This document shows, one piece after another, positions 6,828 to 7,876 of a stretch of DNA of 7,876 bases. The position numbers were made by a program, and so were the translations under genes. The DNA comes from an uncultured Clostridia bacterium. Lineage in GTDB: Bacteria; Bacillota; Clostridia; Oscillospirales; CAG-272. Every line of letters starts with the position of its first letter. Position 1 is the stretch's first letter. The DNA is taken from assembly GCA_937893945.1 (NCBI GenBank), contig CALCTA010000033.1:1-7876 (forward strand). Reading direction: 5' to 3'. The notes under the pieces were generated by a model that saw only the letters and a list, made by a program, of their open reading frames with translations, was not told the origin of the DNA and did no database searches.

Positions 6828-7307
6828 GTGGCTGACAAAAAGCAGACAAGTAAAGTCGTAGCTCAGAACAAAAAAGCCTATCACGATTACTTCGTTGACG
6901 AAAAGTACGAGGCAGGTATCGCTCTTTTCGGCACAGAGGTCAAAAGCATCCGCATGGGAGCTGTGAATCTGAAGGATTCCTACTGCTCTATCAAGAACGG
7001 CGAGCTTTTCGTGGTCGGTATGCATATCAGCCCATACGAAAAGGGCAATATCTTCAACCGCGAGCCAAGACGTGAGCGCAAGCTGCTCATGCACAAGCGC
7101 GAGATACTGAAGCTTGGCGGTCAGGTCGAGCAAAAGGGTCTTACTCTCGTTCCTCTTTCTCTCTATTTCTCAGGAAAGAACGTAAAGGTCGAGCTTGGTC
7201 TCTGCCGAGGCAAGAAGCTTTACGATAAACGCGACTCGCTTGCGGAAAAGCAGGCAAATCGCGAGATGGACAGAAGAATGAAGGACAGCGCTCGCTACGA
7301 CGACTGA
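6828..7307 (+). CDS. smpB: SsrA-binding protein SmpB
   Basis: A 159-residue SmpB, the small basic beta-barrel protein that binds the tRNA-like end of tmRNA, helps its alanylation and delivers it to stalled ribosomes. Its C-terminal tail enters the empty mRNA channel. Family marks: NKKAYHDYF (14-22), [13 protein letters not shown] (30-42), NLKDSYC (47-53), [15 protein letters not shown] (79-93), [11 protein letters not shown] (104-114), and [21 protein letters not shown] (121-141) leading into a basic, helix-prone tail. Length is normal for the family. The GTG start at 6828 is fixed by the strong binding site and matches the usual SmpB N-terminus; the longer frame begins inside the promoter. 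ssrA, its RNA partner, follows 147 bases downstream on the same strand, an arrangement common in Firmicutes. Confidence 0.97.
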   Translation: MADKKQTSKVVAQNKKAYHDYFVDEKYEAGIALFGTEVKSIRMGAVNLKDSYCSIKNGELFVVGMHISPYEKGNIFNREPRRERKLLMHKREILKLGGQVEQKGLTLVPLSLYFSGKNVKVELGLCRGKKLYDKRDSLAEKQANREMDRRMKDSARYDD

Positions 7308-7393
7308 TAGCAGAACAACCGCGACTGAGAAAGCGGCGCATAATTTTTGATGAACGGCAACAGAATAAGCCGGGGCTACGGCACGTTCTTTGC

Positions 7394-7435
7394 TTGACAT
7401 AGATATAGAAGTGAAAACCTCTTCACTTTTCACTT
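7394..7435 (+). repeat. Inverted repeat and TTCACTTT-type direct repeats upstream of ssrA, with a -35-like TTGACA
   Basis: AAGTGAAAA (7409-7417) is exactly complementary to TTTTCACTT (7427-7435), and a shorter alternative pairs AAGTGAA with TTCACTT (7422-7428). TTCACTT is thus tandemly repeated, and related TTACTTC units continue to about 7449. A perfect TTGACA (7394-7399) stands just upstream, but I find no good -10 at the right distance. Whether this is a promoter for ssrA, a processing site or simple repeat is unclear. The rest of 7308-7393 shows only weak short hairpins (for example CCGC/GCGG at 7319-7336). Confidence 0.4.
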
Positions 7436-7454
7436 TTACTTCTTACTTCAATAT

Positions 7455-7825
7455 GGGCCCGTAAAGGTTTCGACGGGGATTTTGAGGTATGATAAGCGGG
7501 TAGAGCCGGGCAATCTCTATAAAGGCCTAAATTAAAAATAAACGCTAACAATAATAAAGTAGCAATGGCTGCCTAAGGGCAGTGCCGCGGCCATAAGCGC
7601 CGCCCGTTCCTCCGAGGAGTATCGCGGCCTCGGACTGAGCGTCAAGTAAGCGGTGAACGTGCGTCGGCCTTTCGCCATTGAGCCGACCACGCAAAAAATG
7701 GCTACCCGAGTCCGAAGTCTGTCTGTTGACGGCGGACAAGGGGAATTCTAAATAACAGACTGCACCCGGAGAAGGTCATATCAAGAGGTTTTCGGACAGG
7801 GGTTCGACTCCCCTCGGGTCCACCA
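7455..7825 (+). ncRNA. ssrA: Transfer-messenger RNA (tmRNA, 10Sa RNA)
   Basis: A 371-nt one-piece tmRNA. The 5' GGGCCCG (7455-7461) pairs with CGGGTCC (7815-7821) as a 7-bp acceptor stem with one G-U, followed by A and an encoded CCA (7823-7825). The T arm AGGGG-TTCGACT-CCCCT is perfect, and the 5' part has the typical GTAAAGGTTTCGACGGGG. The long connecting helix is visible as TTGA..TATGA (around 7482-7494) against TCATATCAA near the 3' end. The tag frame is preceded by A-rich sequence and followed by GC-rich pseudoknot-like segments. tmRNA charged with alanine, together with SmpB and EF-Tu, rescues ribosomes stalled on broken mRNAs and tags the product for proteolysis. Mature ends would be made by RNase P and 3' trimming. 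Confidence 0.97.
7544..7576 (+). other. tmRNA proteolysis tag reading frame, ANNNKVAMAA
   Basis: The resume codon GCT (7544-7546) opens a 10-codon frame ending with TAA (7574-7576): Ala-Asn-Asn-Asn-Lys-Val-Ala-Met-Ala-Ala. With the alanine carried by tmRNA itself the full tag is A-ANNNKVAMAA. The Ala-Ala end is the degron read by ClpXP-type proteases; the third-last residue is Met where Leu is most usual. Confidence 0.9.
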
Positions 7826-7876
7826 AACGTGTATTGGACGAACACCTACTTCTTTAGCGGCGGATTTGCCGTCAAG
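7826..7876. other. 3' flank of ssrA, no callable feature
   Basis: Only 51 bases remain. They contain GTGT..ACAC (7830-7846), a 4-bp inverted repeat too short to call a terminator. On the minus strand a short open stretch ends with TAG at 7848-7846 (reading LTANPPLKK), which could be the end of an oppositely oriented gene beyond the window, but this is too little to judge. Confidence 0.3.

Noticed and set aside
7545..7739. Minus-strand frame over ssrA
   Set aside because: It lies entirely within the structured tmRNA gene; the sequence constraint there is RNA structure.
7796..7876. Integration (att) site at the ssrA 3' end
   Set aside because: tmRNA ends are common island targets, but no integrase and no second copy of the 3' sequence is visible, and only 51 bases of flank are present.
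1..7876. CRISPR array, insertion sequence or phage gene
   Set aside because: No regularly spaced repeats, transposase motifs or phage-type proteins were seen on either strand.

Overview
The window is mostly a stretch of a Gram-positive, Clostridia-type chromosome (an anaerobic gut Oscillospiraceae-like lineage is my guess). The signs are strong AGGAGG-type ribosome binding sites, near-consensus sigma-A promoters with extended -10 boxes, an ACT/UPF0237 + UPF0210 operon, and an adjacent smpB-ssrA pair. The first ~380 bases do not fit this picture. They hold the C-terminus of an outer-membrane beta-barrel protein and the start of a Bacteroidota-style lipoprotein, with GGT/GCT/AAG-rich codons, no Shine-Dalgarno and a Bacteroidota-like promoter. 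The lipoprotein frame breaks exactly where an intact Clostridia gene ends, so an assembly chimera near 380-397 is the likeliest explanation.

Layout: 2-166 (+) porin-like C-terminus, partial; 220-~380 (+) truncated lipoprotein; ~380-397 junction; 398-1762 (-) UPF0210 (PFL-like) protein with a TTG start; 1801-2070 (-) ACT-domain UPF0237 protein, upstream in the same operon; 2071-2381 divergent control region with two good promoters and an orphan hairpin; 2382-6662 (+) a 1426-residue exported, mainly helical, membrane-anchored protein ending in a domain that resembles the C-terminal part of ribosomal protein uL15; 6671-6703 strong hairpin; 6828-7307 (+) smpB; 7455-7825 (+) ssrA (tmRNA), complete with CCA and encoding the tag ANNNKVAMAA; 7826-7876 uncharacterised flank.

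How the parts relate: SmpB and tmRNA form the trans-translation system that rescues stalled ribosomes, and they lie side by side. The ACT/UPF0210 pair is a conserved two-gene unit of unknown function, probably with the small ACT protein as ligand sensor (inference). The giant protein is the most unusual item: a surface-type helical protein with a juxtamembrane beta domain, one clear and one probable membrane segment, and a basic linker leading to a uL15-like tail. Its function is unknown.
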